Shown in pieces: positions 45,102 to 57,672 of a stretch of 64,000 bases of DNA (the stretch's first letter is position 1; the number at the start of each line of letters is the position of its first letter). The notes beneath the pieces are model-generated. The model did no database searches. It saw only the letters and a program-made list of their open reading frames with translations, and was not told the origin of the DNA. Source of the stretch: Amyloporia xantha (Eukaryota; Basidiomycota; Agaricomycetes; Polyporales; Adustoporiaceae); NCBI GenBank assembly GCA_036971615.1, contig JAYKKR010000017.1, positions 186,001-250,000 of the forward strand. Reading direction: 5' to 3'. The position numbers and the translations under genes are program-made.

Positions 45102-46770
45102 TATTCATTATGGTCACCGGCTTACCATTATCTGTGAGTATACTATTTTAAACATGTTGCAAGCACCTCTGACAGTCTCAGATCGGCGGTCCTCTTGTCG
45201 TCTCCATATTTCTCATCGTACTGTCGGCGGCGGGGGAGAACCACCTAAACACCGTCTGGCGGGTCTGCTTCGGCTTGGGCATCCTTCTCCCATTGAGTGT
45301 GTTTTACTTCCGTATGCGCATGATAAGCTCGAAGCTGTGAGTGTGGCTCTCGTGCAAACGTGTGCTGGACGTGACCTCATTATTTCTTCCGCAGGTACCG
45401 AGATGCAGCGATCAAAAGTTAATCTCAGTCTTGAGATTGGTGCTACACGCCGGACTCACAACAAGAATTGACCAGCTCGCGTTCCGTACTTGCTTGCTCT
45501 CAAGAGATATTGGAGACCGCTCATTGGGACCTGCGGAACTTGGTACGTTTATCATAACTTGCGCGACAGAAAATGCAAAAAATACTAACGTGCTCCTCAG
45601 GTTCCTTTTTGACTTCGTTAGTGTATTTAAACAGGCGCGATCATTCCGCTGAGCTTCCTTCATAGATCAGCTATCCCAATGGCATATTTTCTGCCGTTAT
45701 CATATCAAGTGTCATCAAGGACGGCAGCATCAAGTCCACTGCCGAATGGCAATTGCTTCTGACTGCCCTCGGGATACCAGGTAAGCCTCGTATCTGATAA
45801 ATAGTGACCATGTATTGAAGCGATTCAGGTATCCTCGTAGGTGCTGTCCTCTGCAACCCACTGGGAAGGCGTAACACTGTCAGTGCCCTCTACTATACCT
45901 GACTCACGTAGGAGATTGCTCAAGCACGCTCATCGCAGATGATGCTAGGGTTTGGAGGCTACATCGTGTTCGGTGAGTCCGCCAGCAACGCTCGTCGTGC
46001 ACAGCCTTACACTGGGTCAGGCTTGATCGTCGGTTGTGGGTACGACAAGATCACTCGAATCATTCCGCTTTTTGTCGTCTTGTACGTGCCCGAACCTCTA
46101 CGGACTAAAATGGCGCCACTGATTGTGTTTACATCTAGCTACGGGATGATGTCTTCTCTCGGAGCCATGGTAGGGTTGGATCGCTGTCTTATTTATTCTC
46201 AGGTCGTTGACGTCTTTATCAGGGGCCGGGAAATATGACCCTAGTCGCTAGCGCAGAGTGAGTACCAATAGGCTTGTTTTTCTTTTGTTCGCTGCTGAAG
46301 ACGGATATATAGGTCCTACCCCACTCCCATCAGGTCGGAGAATGTGCAGTGTTAGTCTGACCTCATTGGATACTAATGCTACTCGCTATACAGAGGAACC
46401 TTCTTCGGACTCTCCGCTGCGCTGGGGAAGACAGGTGCTGCGATCGGCACGCAGGTCTTTACGCCCATTCAGATGCATCTAGGCAAAAAGTACCGTGTTT
46501 CTCTGCGTCAACCTACCTGGGACCATGCTAAGCGCCTGGTACAGCTGGACCTTCATCATCGCAGCCATCTTTGGCTGCATCGGCATCTTGGTCACCTACT
46601 TCTTTGTGCCGGACATGACAGGTGTAGACCTCGCGGACGAGGACGAAAAGTTCCTGCTGTACCTCGCCGAGAACGGATGGCAGGGCGACATAGGCGAGGA
46701 GGATTCGGAGGATGGCGTGACGGTGGAGGACGATTCCAAGAGCGTGACTGACGTCAAGGGTGAATGTTAG
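45102..46770 (+). CDS. GIT1-like MFS permease A, 3' half
   Basis: Continuation after the transposon-bearing intron. The acceptor (cgcatacag) is followed by FIMVTGLPLS, then IGGPLVVSIFLIVLSAAGE, NHLNTVWRVCFGLGILLPL, VPYLLALKRYWRPLIGTCGT, YPNGIFSAVIISSVIKDGS, GILVGAVLCNPLGRRNT, MMLGFGGYIVFG, GLIVGCGYDKITRIIPLF, GPGNMTLVASAE, SYPTPIR and TFFGLSAALGKTGAAIGT. The terminal exon gives TFIIAAIFGCIGILVTYFFV, DMTGVDLADEDEKFLLYLAE and ends VTDVKGEC. Every exon has an open frame and usable splice sites. The gene would be functional only if the ~12.1-kb intron were removed, which is far beyond normal fungal intron size, so it is probably silenced or truncated. Confidence 0.8.
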
Positions 46771-48644
46771 CTATAGGCGGAGGGAAGGGTTCCACATCTT
46801 ACAGTATCGTTGGGTATTACTTTCGCTGCGTTCATTCGAACTGTGAGTGCCGATACGAACGAAGCCACACGTTCTCTGGCAGATCTGTGAAGTTGGAGTT
46901 CTGCCAGCGGTTGCGTACGAAACTTCAGGCACTTAGCTGAGAGGCATACATTGACAGGAATCAAGGGCCGAAGATAATTACGCTTTGATTTCGAAATACA
47001 GGATACCCGGATTTAACGCACGTCGAGCTTATTCAGAGCTGCGCTTTCTCCTTCGAGGTGACCATCGACTTGCTGAGTGTTCTCCCTGTTCCTGATTATA
47101 GAAACTTATGCAATCAGACTCCAGAACGGAGTGATAAGCCTTGGTCTTTATCTACCAATACCCACGAACGTGCATCAGCTTCTCCAATGGCAATAGCAGG
47201 GGACCACTCCGGTATCTTGATGGAGGTCTGTGGATCTGTGTAGCAGTCGGATCCTGGGGCCTGAACGCGAGCCTCGGTCCCGACGAGCGTGAAGAAGCAT
47301 GTCCTAGGAAGAAGATCAGGGGTTATACCTCGATCTCGAAGTGCGAGAGGTCATAAGCGCCTGTCTAACCTATTCCGTCGCTCTTTTCTTTCCTTCGAAG
47401 GCCTGCTATGGAAAGCTATGAGGCGCTGCTATGGAAAGCTATGAGGCGTTTCACGCTGAAATCTTCATCATGCTTTTGGACATTTTATGAGATTGCTCTT
47501 CAAGGATCTCTTCAGAATTTTGTCAGAAATACACTGGAAACTCTGAAAGTCAACTAGCAACTGCATTGTAGATATGCCGGCTATTTCCCTCTTCCTACCT
47601 TTATCGCATTCCGCTGTAGCGATGTCTTTTGTGGAAATATTTATGTAACCGCAAACCTGTATAAATGCATGCTGTTATGGGATTCCGTTATACCACGCTC
47701 AGCGGTTCAATCAGTATTGCGAGCTGTATAGGTCTTTCAGATGGCATCATAAGGCAAAATGTATGTTATTGTAGTCACTTTGACCAGCCAAGAGCTCCGA
47801 GGTGAGATCAATGCCTGAGAGAATTAATAATTCGAAAGTAGAGCAAAAGCAGAAATGAAGCTGTTGTCACATTTCAGAGATATGGCACGAACGGCCGGGG
47901 TAGCCTCCGTTTCACAAACACACCCAGAAAACGAACTCGTCCCAAAATAATTACAGCCTGGCCTGACTGAACGCACCAAAATGTGCCTGCCCCTGATCGC
48001 AAAAGAAAATTTGAAAGGGGCTCAAGAAGGTCGGACTGAGGAGCAACCTGATCTCTATCTACAGATTTGCGCGAACGTGCATCATCTTCGCCAGTGATCG
48101 CAGCAGAGGGTTGCTCCGGCATCTTCACGGCAGTTGATGGGCCTACGAATCGGCAACGGTGCAGCCCTTGAAGCTTGAATCCCGGATAGTGACCCTCGGT
48201 TCTGAGAAGTAGCTGCGTCCCGAAGTAATCGTGGAGTGATTAAATGCGACATGCTGCCTTGCAAACGAGCGCCTGGATTTAAAATATCGCAATCATGGTA
48301 AAGCAGAGCAAGCACAGGGTTGAAGAACGGAGTCGAGAGTCAGGCGTCGCAATGAATGAGCGAGACGGTCCTGCAAAGGCTCGAGTTCCTTTGGCTCGCG
48401 TCACATAAGGTAGCGTAAGGTGTCCGTTATGGAAGCGGTCACAGATCATGTCCGCGTGACAGAGCGTGTCGAGATCATAAAGGCGCGAGTAGCGCGCAGT
48501 TGGCGCCTTACCACCATTGGCAAGAACGACACACGTGTGTCCGTCAACGATGGCATCCACATCGTCCACGCTGCTCCTGTTCCTGGAGCACTCTATCCAA
48601 GTGGCTCGGGCGGGTCTATACTGGTCTATATCGTGCAGAGAGGC
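46771..48644. other. Intergenic region between permeases A and B
   Basis: Two diverged minus-strand segments resemble each other: around 47220-47165 (KIPEWSPAIAIGEADARS) and 48128-48070 (KMPEQPSAAITGEDDARS). The second begins with an ATG in good context and may be a lost first exon. A perfect 23-bp tandem pair lies at 47403-47448. No complete gene is recognised. Confidence 0.45.
47403..47448 (+). repeat. 23-bp perfect tandem duplication
   Basis: The unit ctgctatggaaagctatg plus aggcg occurs twice head to tail. Probably replication slippage; no function is apparent. Confidence 0.9.
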
Positions 48645-48652
48645 GATATAAG
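48645..48652 (+). promoter_or_regulatory. TATA-like box of permease B
   Basis: GATATAAG lies about 50 bp before the ATG at 48701, supporting that start and a short leader. Confidence 0.45.
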
Positions 48653-48700
48653 TAGTGGCACAGATCTTCCTTGCCTGCCCATCTTCTCTGCTGACCCGTC

Positions 48701-51235
48701 ATGTCGTCCTCGCTTGAGAAAGTCACCAGCTCCGACCCCGACGCCAAAGTCAGCGATGCGAAGGGAGAACAGGGTGCCCGTGTGCAGGCTGTTTCTGAGC
48801 TCAGGAAGGCACCTCCGGTCATGAGCAGGAAGGCAGCGCTCAGCGCATATATGACCATCGCAGCCGCCGCTTTTGGTTTGATTTCGGATGGATGTAAGTC
48901 TTCGGTCGCATGTAAAGTAACGAAGTCGCTGACGTTGAGTATCCAGACCAAAACAATCTAATGACCATGACTAATGTAATAGCAATTCATTTTCTGCAGA
49001 TGCATTACTGACATTCGAAACAGGTTGTCTTCAAAAAGATATGGCCGAAAGAGTACACCTCTACAGAGTCTACTCGTGTATCAAACGCTCTTCTCGTTGG
49101 TAAGACATCCGTCTAGTTCCTTGTCGGAAACTTACGTTTTCGTGCAGGCGAGGTCATCGGTCAAATATTTGTAGGACTGATTTGTGACCGAATCGGTCGT
49201 AAGGCGGCGCTTGTAGTCACAACACTGCTCATTATCATCGGGGGTATTCTTGCTACGGCGGCACACGGCGCGCACGGCAGTCCTCTGGGTCTATTTTGGT
49301 TCATGACATTTGCTCGCGGTATCACCGGAGTGGTGAGTAATACTTAAACTTCAGTGACTTCGAGAACCTTATGCAACATGATAAGGGAACCGGCGGTGAA
49401 TATCCTGCCTCATCGACTAGCGCGAGTGAAGCAGCCAACGAAAAAATGATCGGCAATCGAGGACCAGGTGAGCTGTAGAGCATATAGTCACTTCAAATGA
49501 AGGCTCATCGCGCATATAGTATTCATCATGGTCACCAACTTCGTCCTCAGCGTAAGTATTCTGGATTTGTCTATGTATGCGCGAGATCTGACGTCATTTC
49601 CAGTTTGGTGGCCCGCTGGCCGTCTCGGTATTCTTGATTGTACTTTCTGCCGCGGGCGAGGACCATCTGAACACCGTCTGGCGTGTATGCTTCGGCATCG
49701 GGATCATCCTTCCGTGCACTGTCTTCTACTTCCGAATGCGCATGCTCAGTCCGAAACTGTGAGTAGCCGTCTGATACACGCAAGAGATGGAAATGCTCAC
49801 CTGTGACTGCTTGTATGCACTCACAGATTCCGTGAATCGGCGATTAAGAGTAAGCGTTACAGTGATATGCATCTCTTGAGACCATTTCATACCTCGTGTG
49901 GCCTTGCTGTATTCTGACATAATTCACAGGACGCGTGCCATATTGGCTTGCGATCAAGCGATACTGGCGAGCACTGATCGGTACCTGTGGCGCGTGGTGA
50001 GTGATATTGACCTTTTGTTCTCTGAAAACGATTGATGTCGTCTGAAAATCAGGTTCCTGTATGACTTCGTAAGTAAAATGAAATCGACTACAGCCTACGC
50101 CTGATGCCTTGTTTGCCACAGGTCACCTTCCCGAATGGCGTCTTCTCGGGAACGATCATTTCGAGTGTCATCAAGGACGGGAGCATCAAGTCGACCGCCG
50201 AGTGGCAGCTACTCCTTGGTGCTATCGCTCTTCCTGGTCAGTTTTATCTTTTGGATTACGCTTCATCGGCGGTACTGACATGTGTACTGTAGGTGTCTTC
50301 GTGGGAGCAGCTCTCTGCAACCCTGTAGGCAGACGTAATACGGTCAGGAGGTAATTTGTAGATCAGCGATGGACAGAATCACTAATGCCACATACAGATG
50401 ATAATCGGCTTCTGTGGCTACCTTGTCTTTGGTACGTCGTTGCTGCGAGTATATTTTCCAAGCAGCTCTGATGTACAATTTGATGTCAGGTCTGATTATC
50501 GGCTGTGCGTATGACCGGATCACGAAGATCGTTCCCCTCTTTGTCGTCTTGTATGTCCCTATTTCTTCCTATAAGTGGTCGGTGGAGCTGAAATGCCCAT
50601 TTGTGCGATAGTTACGGCTTGATGCAGTCCATGGGCAACCTGGTAAGCTCAGGGCAGCTGTTTATCCCGACGCATATCTGACATCAATACAATAGGGACC
50701 GGGAAATATGCTGGGGCTCGTCAGTGCAGAGTATGTGTTCTGGGTACTGGTCGATGCCAATCATATCTCCTGACTAATGCACCCCAGATCGTACCCCACA
50801 GCCATCAGGTATAGATGCGATGCCTTTGTGTAATATCGGATCTTTACTGATTATTTCGTCCAGAGGAACCTTCTATGGTCTTTCGGCTGCCATCGGCAAG
50901 ACTGGTGCTGCAGTCGGCACACAAGCATTCACGCCCATCCAGACGAATCTGGGCAAGAAGTAAGGCTACGCCGATATATGACGAAGAGGTCCTGTGCTAA
51001 CGGTTTTTGCAGGTGGACGTTCATCATTGCGGCCATCTGCGGTGTCGTCGGCGTCCTTGTCACATACTTCTTCGTGCCTGATATGACAGGTGTCGATCTC
51101 GCCGACGAAGACGAGAAATGGCTGAAATACCTTGAAGACAACGGATGGCACGGCGACGTCGGCGAGGAGGATGAGATCGTCCTCGCGGGCGATCGGGACA
51201 TCGAGGGCGACAGCGCAAGCGATGAGAAGGCATAG
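48701..51235 (+). CDS. GIT1-like MFS permease B (glycerophosphodiester/phosphate symporter)
   Basis: Twelve-segment proton symporter of the GIT1/phosphate group in the plasma membrane; likely imports glycerophosphodiesters or phosphate. The ATG at 48701 (MSSSLEKVTSSDPD) precedes MSRKAALSAYMTIAAAAFG. Conserved blocks: NNLMTMTN, VVFKKIWPKEYTSTESTR, VGLICDRIGRKAALVVTTL, WFMTFARGITGV, GTGGEYPASSTSASEAA, FIMVTNFVLS, FGGPLAVSVFLIVLSAAGE, VPYWLAIKRYWRALIGTCG, FPNGVFSGTIISSVIKDGS, GRRNT, GFCGYLVFG, GLIIGCAYDRITKIVPLF, QSMGNL, GPGNMLGL and TFYGLSAAIGKTGAAVGTQ. The C-terminal acidic tail ends SASDEKA. More than ten introns of ~50 bp; no breaks found. Substrate inferred from family only. It sits at the centre of the mirrored cluster and differs from A and C (for example WPKEY and GVLVTYFF). 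Confidence 0.85.
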
Positions 51236-51673
51236 AGAGCGTGTGGTTCCCCGGATGTTGCTGACGATCTAACGATATGGGTCTGTTATTAGTGTCGCGG
51301 TGTAACGAATTGTAGACTATTTCCTCTGCTTTTCCATGGTGCGTGCACAGATCGACTTTGGCATGAACGGACAAGTATGTCATTTAATGGGTTCATGAAC
51401 AAGCTACATGAGGTCCAGACGCCTCCAATGCACTTTGATCACAATTGCCAACACGAAAGCTACGACTCTTAACAATATGACAGTGAATTCATTTTGAAGG
51501 CCGCTAAACGTCCTCAGATGATGCCTATGGTTCATGTTTGCTTGCGGCGAGGGCCACTTGTTTCGAGCTCAAGTTGAGTAAGAAGAGTAATGGATTTTCT
51601 TGCTGCTGTGACCATTGGCGAAGTTGAAGAGAATATAATTTGTTCGAAAGGATACTGATGAATAATGCTCCAG
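51236..51673. other. Short intergenic region between convergent permeases B and C
   Basis: 438 bp holding both 3' UTRs. Nothing else is recognised. Confidence 0.45.
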
Positions 51674-54321
51674 TCAATCCTTGACACCGCGTGCGCTTTC
51701 AGAATCATCGTCTACGGCCACCCCGTCTTCCAAATCCGAGTCATCCTCCCCCACATTTCCTCGCCAGCCATTGTCAGCAAGGTACTGCAAGAATTTCGCA
51801 TCCTCTTCTGCCAGGTCGACCCCCGTCATATCCGGAACGAAGAAGTACGTGACAAGTATACCGAGAACGCCGAAGATGGCGGCGATGATGAATGTCCACC
51901 TACGCAAAATATGCAAGCTCAAGATCTAATCATGATGATGGGATGAGCAACCGCACTTCTTGCCTAAATGATCCTGTATTGGCGTGAAGACCTCTGTGCC
52001 GATTGCAGCGCCAGTCTTCCCGAGCGCAGCTGAAAGTCCAAAGAAAGTCCCCCTTTGAATATTTTACGTCAAAAGCATCGTCAACATCCAATCTCAAGGT
52101 CGACAGTTTCTCTGACCTGATAGGAGTAGGATATGACCTACAATTGTTGCTCAATAACAAGGGTGTACAAGAAAGATAAAGGCTTCTGCTTACTCCGCAC
52201 TCGCGAGGAGCGTAATATTTCCGGGACCCTGGAGAAGATATCAAATGCCCGCTGTGAAATTGAAGAGGGGTGCATGTATACCAAGCCTCCCATAGATGTC
52301 ATCAGGCCATAGCTACGGATGAGCACAGTCAGTCGGCATGTCAGCCTTCATCCGGCAGAACGCTAGTCACGTACAAGACCACAAAGAGCGGCGTGATACC
52401 AACTATCTTATCGTATCCACAGCCAATGATTAAGCCTGACTGACGTGAGTCTATTTTTCACAACTGCTTTCATTAGACTCACCGAAGACGACATAGCCGC
52501 CAAATCCTAGCATCATCTGACAAATATATAAACTTCAGCAAGCTACTTATCCCGGATGGTCTGGTATTGGAAGCAACAAACCGTGTTACGTCTACCAAAC
52601 GGATTACAAATTGCGGCTCCCACGAGGACACCTGAAGAAGCACCGGTTCAGGGCCACAGACAGGGACGACACAATGTCAGTACAAAGCTTACCAGGCAGC
52701 CCGATGGCAGCCAGCAGCAGCTGCCATTCTGCGGTGGCCTTTATATCGCCATTCTTGATTACACTTGATATGATCGTTGCTGAAAATATGCCATTCGGAT
52801 AGTCAATCTGTCGCGAGAGTTCAGTCTAATGGCTGCGTTCGTTGAGGTGCACTGACAAAATCATAGAGGAACCTGAGGAGCCGGTCAACACCATCCATAT
52901 TATAGATTATCATAGACGTACCAGGTCCCGCAGGTCCCAATCAGTGGTCTCCAATATCTCTTGAAAGCAAGCCCGTACGGTACGTGAGCTGCTCATGATT
53001 TTCGGTGAGTCCTGCATGTCCACGAAGCTCGTAGACGGACTGACTTTTAATAGCTGCATCTCGATACCTAGATACAGCAAAGAGATGAGAAATAGGATAT
53101 ATAGAATGCGTCAGAGTCACTCACAGTTGCGAGCTCAACATGCGCATCCGGAAGTAGAACACGGTCAAAGGGAGAGCGATACCCACGCCGAAGCAGACCC
53201 GCCAAACTGTGTTGAGATGGTTTCCACCAGCCACCGATAAAACAATGAGAAATATGGAGGCGACAATGGGGCCACCCATCTGTAATCAGATCAGAGTCGT
53301 TCGTGGACCTCATTCAAGATGCTATACGCACGGACAAGGGAAAATTGGTGACCATGATGAACACTACACGACCATAGCTCGTCAGTCTTCCGCATGTTTT
53401 CCGTTGAGATTGCATAATGAGCTGACCTGGACCTCTATACTTTCCCATTTTTTCGTCTGCACCTTCACTCGCGCTCGTGGAGGATGCCGGATATTCACCA
53501 CCCGTTCCCTAGAAGATGCATGATGTATGGTGGTGGTTTGGATTGGCTTAACAACGAGTGTCACTTACGACTCCGGTGATGCCTCGGGCAATTGTCATGA
53601 ACCAGAACAAACCTTGCGCACTTCCATGAACACCTTGTGCGACAGTGCACAGAATGGCTCCGATGACGATAAGCAGAGTAGTGACGACCAATCCCGCTTT
53701 GCGGCCTGCTCTGTCGCACAATACGCCTACGCAAATCTGGCCTAGGACCTCGCCTAGAATTTTCTTTCAGCTTCACGATGTACATGAGTCTCCAAATGTA
53801 CCGCTCACCAACTAGCAGTGCGTTAGATACACGGGTAGACACGGACGGTGTGTACTCTGTCGGGTACAACTTTTTGAAGACGACCTAAATTATGGAAAGC
53901 GTCTTATCGGCGATCCTGGCTGGCTAGTAGACTAGCGAGCACACTGACATTTGTCATTGTCATAAGGTTATTGTGGTCTGCACATGTCTTTTTTAGTATT
54001 GCAGTCGACAGACGAATTCTTCACGATGTACTCACATCCGTCTGAAATTAACCCAAAAGCCGACGCAGCGATGGCCATGTACGCACTGAGCGCGGCTTTC
54101 CTGCTCATTGCGGGAGCCCTACTGTTATGTGGAGCAGACATATGTGTTTCAGGAGAGACAATCGCTTCACGGTTGGGATAGACTTCCTGGTCAGTACGAG
54201 AGCTAGAGGCTATAGGAGATAAGGGTAAGAGCTCAGGAGAGCCCGAACGGAGTAGAGGAGCCGTCTCCGCATATAAATTTCGCCCCGAGCTGGATGCCAC
54301 AGCTGCCATGGGCGACGACAT
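51674..54321 (-). CDS. GIT1-like MFS permease C (glycerophosphodiester/phosphate symporter)
   Basis: Same family as permeases A and B. The start is placed at 54321 (MSSPMAAVASSSGRNLY), though the frame is open upstream to 54522; the shorter start matches the other copies better. The extended N-terminus contains APLLRSGSPELLPLS before MSRKAALSAYMAIAASAFG, which is identical to A. Later blocks: VVFKKLYPTEYTPSVSTR, STAEWQLLLAAIGLPG, GVLVGAAICNPFGRRNT, GLIIGCGYDKIVGITPLF, TSMGGL, SYPTPIR and TFIIAAIFGVLGILVTYFFV. It ends EDGVAVDDDSESARGVKD, stop at 51674-51676. No break was found. Shared residues with A (KFL.YLA.NGW, EDGV.V.DDS) mark A and C as the closest pair. Confidence 0.83.
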
Positions 54322-56470
54322 GAGTGCCTCAAGAACAAGATGAAGCCATCTTAAGTCGACACGCGACTCGACAAGAGAAGCAGAAGCGGCATCTATTGGG
54401 GCCGCGAACGTGCGTGAAGTGCCTGCGAGTAGCAAGACACCGACTTGCTCGAAGGCGGAAAGACGTTCTTGGGAAAATGGCGCAGCGACTGATCCCGGAG
54501 GATCGCTGCTCGTCGGATACAAGCCTTAGGTAGACGTTGCTTGGCTCTTATTCGGGTTTCGTGGAATGTTACTGTGTCTTGATGGCTCTCCATGTATGGT
54601 GTTCTATATCCGGAAGGTAGAAGTTGATGGGACCTGAAGGGCTGGAATAGTTTGAAATGCAAGAGCCCACTTGATACTTCGTACGTAGTAATTCGCTTCC
54701 ATCCTCTGGACACGGCCAAACAAAGTTTGAGACCTTTAGATTGTAATTAATATTCTCTTGTTGCACAGAGACAGAGATTAGGCGATATCCTGAGTCCATA
54801 TTGAGCCGGAGCAGATCATTTAGTTAAACGCAACACGGAGATAGCATGCTGACACTTGCTTACACTTGTATCAAATCCATGTTCAACTAGCGTCGATGCA
54901 GATTATGTCTGTCAACATGAACGATGGTCAGGAAGTAGCAGCAAGTATACATTTGGATAATCACCTACTACTAGTACTACATCCACATTGTGGCGTTGGC
55001 AAAGGTTACGTACCGATGACTCAGGAAGATGGTCCGACGAAACAACCCTGTGAATAAATTATGGCCACGAGTCCGCAGCAAGTGCGCCGAAGAATTTATA
55101 TCTGTGAGGCGCATATTCCCCGTCCCAGTAGTTCCGTACCTGAGACCGACTAGATAGGCCCGAACAGTGCCCAAATGGTGCGAAAGTGGTATTCGGTCAT
55201 GACACTGCATCATTGAAACAGGTTTCATCAAGAACATAATGCAGAGAAGCTTTACGTCACCACAGAATCTACTTCGACAGCGAACCATATCCACGCACTA
55301 CGATGGTAATGGTCTTTGTCTCAGGTCCCAGATTCTGTAATGAACGACGATTTCAAGCTCACTGGAACTTCTAGGATAGGTCAAGGGGTCTTCATTTTCT
55401 CAGCGTCGAAAGGCTTAACCCAGAGTATTTCCACGAAACTTGCCATCGCAGCTTTTGTCAAAAGTCACCGAAGGTGCAGCATCAGGGCCCCGCCAGCGTT
55501 GTTCTGTTACATACCATAAGATAGGCCCAAGTCATTCTCGACTACTATGGTCACGATGTGACAATCACGTGCATGGCCAGGATAACTATTTGTCTCGTGC
55601 CTATTTACATGATAACGGGTAGTTATGCAGTAGTTATGGTGGTAAAAAGCTGATTTTGAGTCGCCTGGCATCCGCGCTCAGACATAATCTGGTGGGTTAT
55701 CTGTTGATCCAGAGTGAAGGTTCTTGATTATTAAGACGAGCTCGATACATGACAGCCTTTTGAATTCGTAACAGGATTGCAATACAAGTAAGTGTAAGAA
55801 CTCGTGGAAGTTCCAAATGAGATCGATCAAATTTTGATGCAAGCGCGCACCCGAGCATCCACCTTCTTTCCCCTTGCTTCTCCATCCATATCAACTTGTG
55901 GCTGGTGGATCTGTTCGACATTGGCCAGAGAGCAGACTAGCGTCGGATTGCGGAATGCTTCCAAGAGTCTGGTGTGTCCATCATTCACTATCGGTTCCAC
56001 CGTTTCCAGGCGACTGACATTTCCCAATACACATTAATAGCACAGATTTGGCAGTAGCATGACCTCGAGCTGCTTCGAGTTTCCAATGCGCTGATAACCA
56101 TCTGTCAAAAATTGAAATGCAAGCCTGGATGACTCACATCGCGCACTCATTACCGCGTTTATCAATTCCTTATCTTACCCACACCATATCGATGTCAGCG
56201 GACAGTGTCCATTGTCATAGATGGCTGTACAACACGCGGAGACGCCGTATACGCAAATGCGCAAATCAAACCACACTGACCACATCTATCTCCTCAAAGT
56301 CCCCTTGTCTTTGACAGCTTAAGACGAGTGCATATATGACTAGTTGTTCTGTCGATTAATCCGCACGCCTCTTGAGAACCGAGCATATTGATTCTGCTCT
56401 TGGAAGTGGGTTTCTGTACTTTACACTCCCGCGTTATTCGCATTGAATTATCCTCCGTAACCTCTCAGCG
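54322..56470. other. Intergenic region between divergent permease C and T5
   Basis: 2.15 kb with both promoters. Open frames of 60-105 codons here have no family support. By eye the sequence is not obviously similar to the T4-A spacer, though the lengths agree. Confidence 0.4.
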
Positions 56471-57672
56471 ATGCCGAACCCGTATGCCCCCGACGAACCG
56501 GCTTCGCAGATTTACGCAGAGAAGACATTCCTGCAAGGCGCACTCCTCAGCAATATCTTCTACGGTATCGAGCTGACGCTCTTCGCGATCTGCTTCAAAG
56601 TTCTCTGGCAGCAGACCAACCGGTCCAATTACAAGAGGCACATTTTCCTCTTGGGATACATCACAGTGCTCTTCATCCTCGGCACCATCTTCGTGTACAG
56701 TCTGGCGGAATTCACGCAGCTGGCGTTTATTGAGGACCGAAATTATCCTGGCGGCCCAGCTGCATACGAGGAAGATATGTTCTGGATACCCGTCGACGAA
56801 CTCGGCGTTGTGGTATTCGTGATGGGCAATTGGTTTATGGACTTGTTGCTCGTGCGTCTTCTCAAGGAATCAGTCCATAATCTCATTTGACAACCTTACT
56901 CTGCGCAGGTCTGGCGTTGCAAGGTCATATTTTCCAATATTTCGGGCCTCTGGATGTGGGCGGTCATGTCGCTCCCTTGTATGTTGTATCTTGCATCCTT
57001 CAGTGAGCATCCAAGATTATCTGCATACATCTCTCAGCGCTGAACGACCCCGAAGGTCTGGGAGTCTTATTCCTCGCGAAGACGTCGCGATCATCCCCGT
57101 TCCTCGCCGTCGACGTTAGCTTGGCCTACTTCTCGACGACCCTTGCGCTGAACATCATAGTGACCATCCTCATCGTCGTCCGCCTCTTGCTATGGCGGAG
57201 GCAGTTTTCGCGAGTGCTCGGGGCAGCACACGCGTCTTATTACGCCGACCTATCAGCGGTGCTGGTCGAGTCGGCATCTCTGTATTCTCTTTTCGTGATT
57301 ATGTTCATAGTCTCCCTCTGGCGTTGAACAACCCGCTGTCGTCTGTGTTCCTCCAGACCATGGGCCAAGTGCAGGTGTGTGAATTACTGATCTTGCACTC
57401 GTCTTGTCATTGAGCTGCTCGTGCTCACACGCCCTCCCTCTCAGACGGTCTCCTCCCTCCTGATCATTTTCCGCGTCGCGACTGGCCGAGGCTGGACCGA
57501 GGGGACCAGCAAGCAAACAACAGCCCCCATGACATCTAACCCAATCCAACTGCAGGGTCTATCTAATTTCCGAGTCACCTCGTCAGGCTCCGAGGGCGGA
57601 GTATATAAAGGTGGGGTTGTGGTAACTAAAGAGATAGTCAGTGATCGTAGAAGCACCGCCAGTGTGGTTTGA
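56471..57672 (+). pseudogene. Seven-membrane-segment family protein, copy T5 (frameshifted)
   Basis: Start at 56471 (MPNPYAPDEPASQ). The first exon is almost the same as T4: LLSNIFYGIELTLFAICFK, FILGTIFVYSLAEFTQLAF, GNWFMDLLLV. The following exons give KTSRSSPFLAVDVSLAYF, LALNIIVTILIVVRLLLW and ESASLYSLFVIMFIVS. There the frame breaks: where T4 encodes FIVPLALNN, T5 has two extra bases at ~57310-57320 (agtctccctctggcg against gttccccttgcg), giving a stop at 57325-57327, while PLALNNPLSSVFLQTMGQVQ continues in another frame. The last exon (TVSSLLIIFRVATGRGWT, ending RSTASVV at 57672) is open. So T5 is a recent pseudogene or carries a sequencing error. Confidence 0.75.

Noticed and set aside
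54321..54522. Upstream extension of permease C by 67 codons
   Set aside because: The extra residues resemble nothing in A or B; the ATG at 54321 matches the family better.
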